From positions 31,663 to 95,662 of the forward strand of contig JAQCAB010000002.1 in assembly GCA_027622375.1 (NCBI GenBank): a stretch of 64,000 nt of DNA. Direction: 5' to 3'. Positions 63,649 to 64,000 of the stretch are shown piece by piece (position 1 is the first letter of the stretch; each line of letters begins with the position of its first letter). The translations under genes and the position numbers were made by a program. The notes under the pieces are model-generated. The model was not told where the DNA came from, ran no database searches, and saw only the letters and a list, made by a program, of their open reading frames with translations. The stretch comes from Bacteroidota bacterium (GTDB taxonomy: Bacteria; Bacteroidota; Ignavibacteria; UBA10030; UBA8401).

Positions 63649-63968
63649 ATTGGATTGACGAAGTTAATTTCGAAAAAAATAGAGCCTTAAAATCAAACCA
63701 TAAGGGAAAAATTCGAGTTGCTGCTCGTAGAATGGTTTTAATCGCCGTAAAAGAATTTTACAATAAAAATATAAACGATGCTATTCTAGCTTTGGAAGAA
63801 GTAAAAAATCAATCGAAGGAAAATAAATTTGTTGAGGACGCAGCCGCAAGATTAATCACAAGACTCGATAATAATTTTTTATCACCAAGCGTTGAACCGA
63901 TAAAAGACGCAGAAATAATAATTTCGTTTATTAGCAATAATTTTACGTCTCTAAAAAGAGATAAGTAA
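63645..63968 (+). CDS. Hypothetical small protein
   Basis: This 107-residue soluble protein is predicted to be mostly helical (KIRVAARRMVLIAVKEFYNK; ILALEEVKNQSKEN; VEDAAARLITRLDN). I do not recognise the family. Its start overlaps the DUF2851 stop (ATGA), so it is probably translated with it, and its basic and acidic helices suggest a role as a partner or regulator. The window ends 32 bases after its stop, and no terminator is seen. Confidence 0.65.
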   Translation: MNWIDEVNFEKNRALKSNHKGKIRVAARRMVLIAVKEFYNKNINDAILALEEVKNQSKENKFVEDAAARLITRLDNNFLSPSVEPIKDAEIIISFISNNFTSLKRDK

Positions 63969-64000
63969 ATCCTTATTATTTCATATATTTCGATGTAAAT

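Overview
This window is a gene-dense, AT-rich chromosomal segment of a heterotrophic bacterium of the Bacteroidota/Ignavibacteriota branch. Three exported proteins end in a type IX secretion C-terminal domain of the 'QNYPNPFN' type (at about 1310, 4083 and 14437), a wording typical of Ignavibacteria. The promoters I can recognise have the form TTG-N20-TAnnTTTG, the Bacteroidetes-type sigma signature. Protein families such as DUF1460, DUF2851, DUF5916, HYC_CC_PP and a CrtYcd-type lycopene cyclase fit the same branch. I see no tRNA, rRNA, CRISPR array, insertion sequence or prophage, and no gene-free stretch longer than about 150 bases.

Layout. 1-4333: a CotH-like surface protein cut by the window edge, a saccharopine-dehydrogenase-like enzyme and a secreted sorbosone-dehydrogenase-like propeller. 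4384-12833: a menaquinone operon, menF-D-H-B-A-C-E, with overlapping or tightly spaced genes, faced by a convergent hotdog thioesterase that could supply the DHNA-CoA hydrolase step; only the final methyltransferase (MenG/UbiE) is not identified. 12903-16401: hldD, a type IX cargo protein, and a DUF47/Pit phosphate uptake pair. 16464-25241: secreted hydrolases (amidohydrolase, DPP-IV-like peptidase, class A beta-lactamase-like protein) and RqcH. 25360-32080: a housekeeping run, yicC-gmk-rpoZ-coaBC-udg-dnaB-DUF1460-yebC. 32165-46135: a sugar permease, then mostly minus-strand genes for peptide and wall scavenging (amidohydrolase, cyanophycinase, anmK, CocE/NonD hydrolase, DUF5916 protein), plus nfo and small membrane proteins. 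46176-50184: mfd and dcd, divergent, with a strong hairpin between them.

The accessory part lies at 50217-59248. First comes a three-gene metal unit (HYC_CC_PP protein, HMA-domain protein, TonB-dependent receptor), probably for copper. Next, on the minus strand, is a tightly packed carotenoid operon, idi-crtD-cruF-crtZ-crtY, whose enzyme set predicts a monocyclic hydroxylated carotenoid such as saproxanthin. Its desaturase carries an in-frame TGA and its hydroxylase a one-base slip in a T run. Immediately upstream of idi, in the same orientation, is a 705-residue protein with eight zinc-ribbon repeats around a Vsr-like nuclease domain. It is the best candidate here for something undescribed. 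The window closes with a second S9 peptidase, pyrF, a DUF2851 protein and an unknown small protein.
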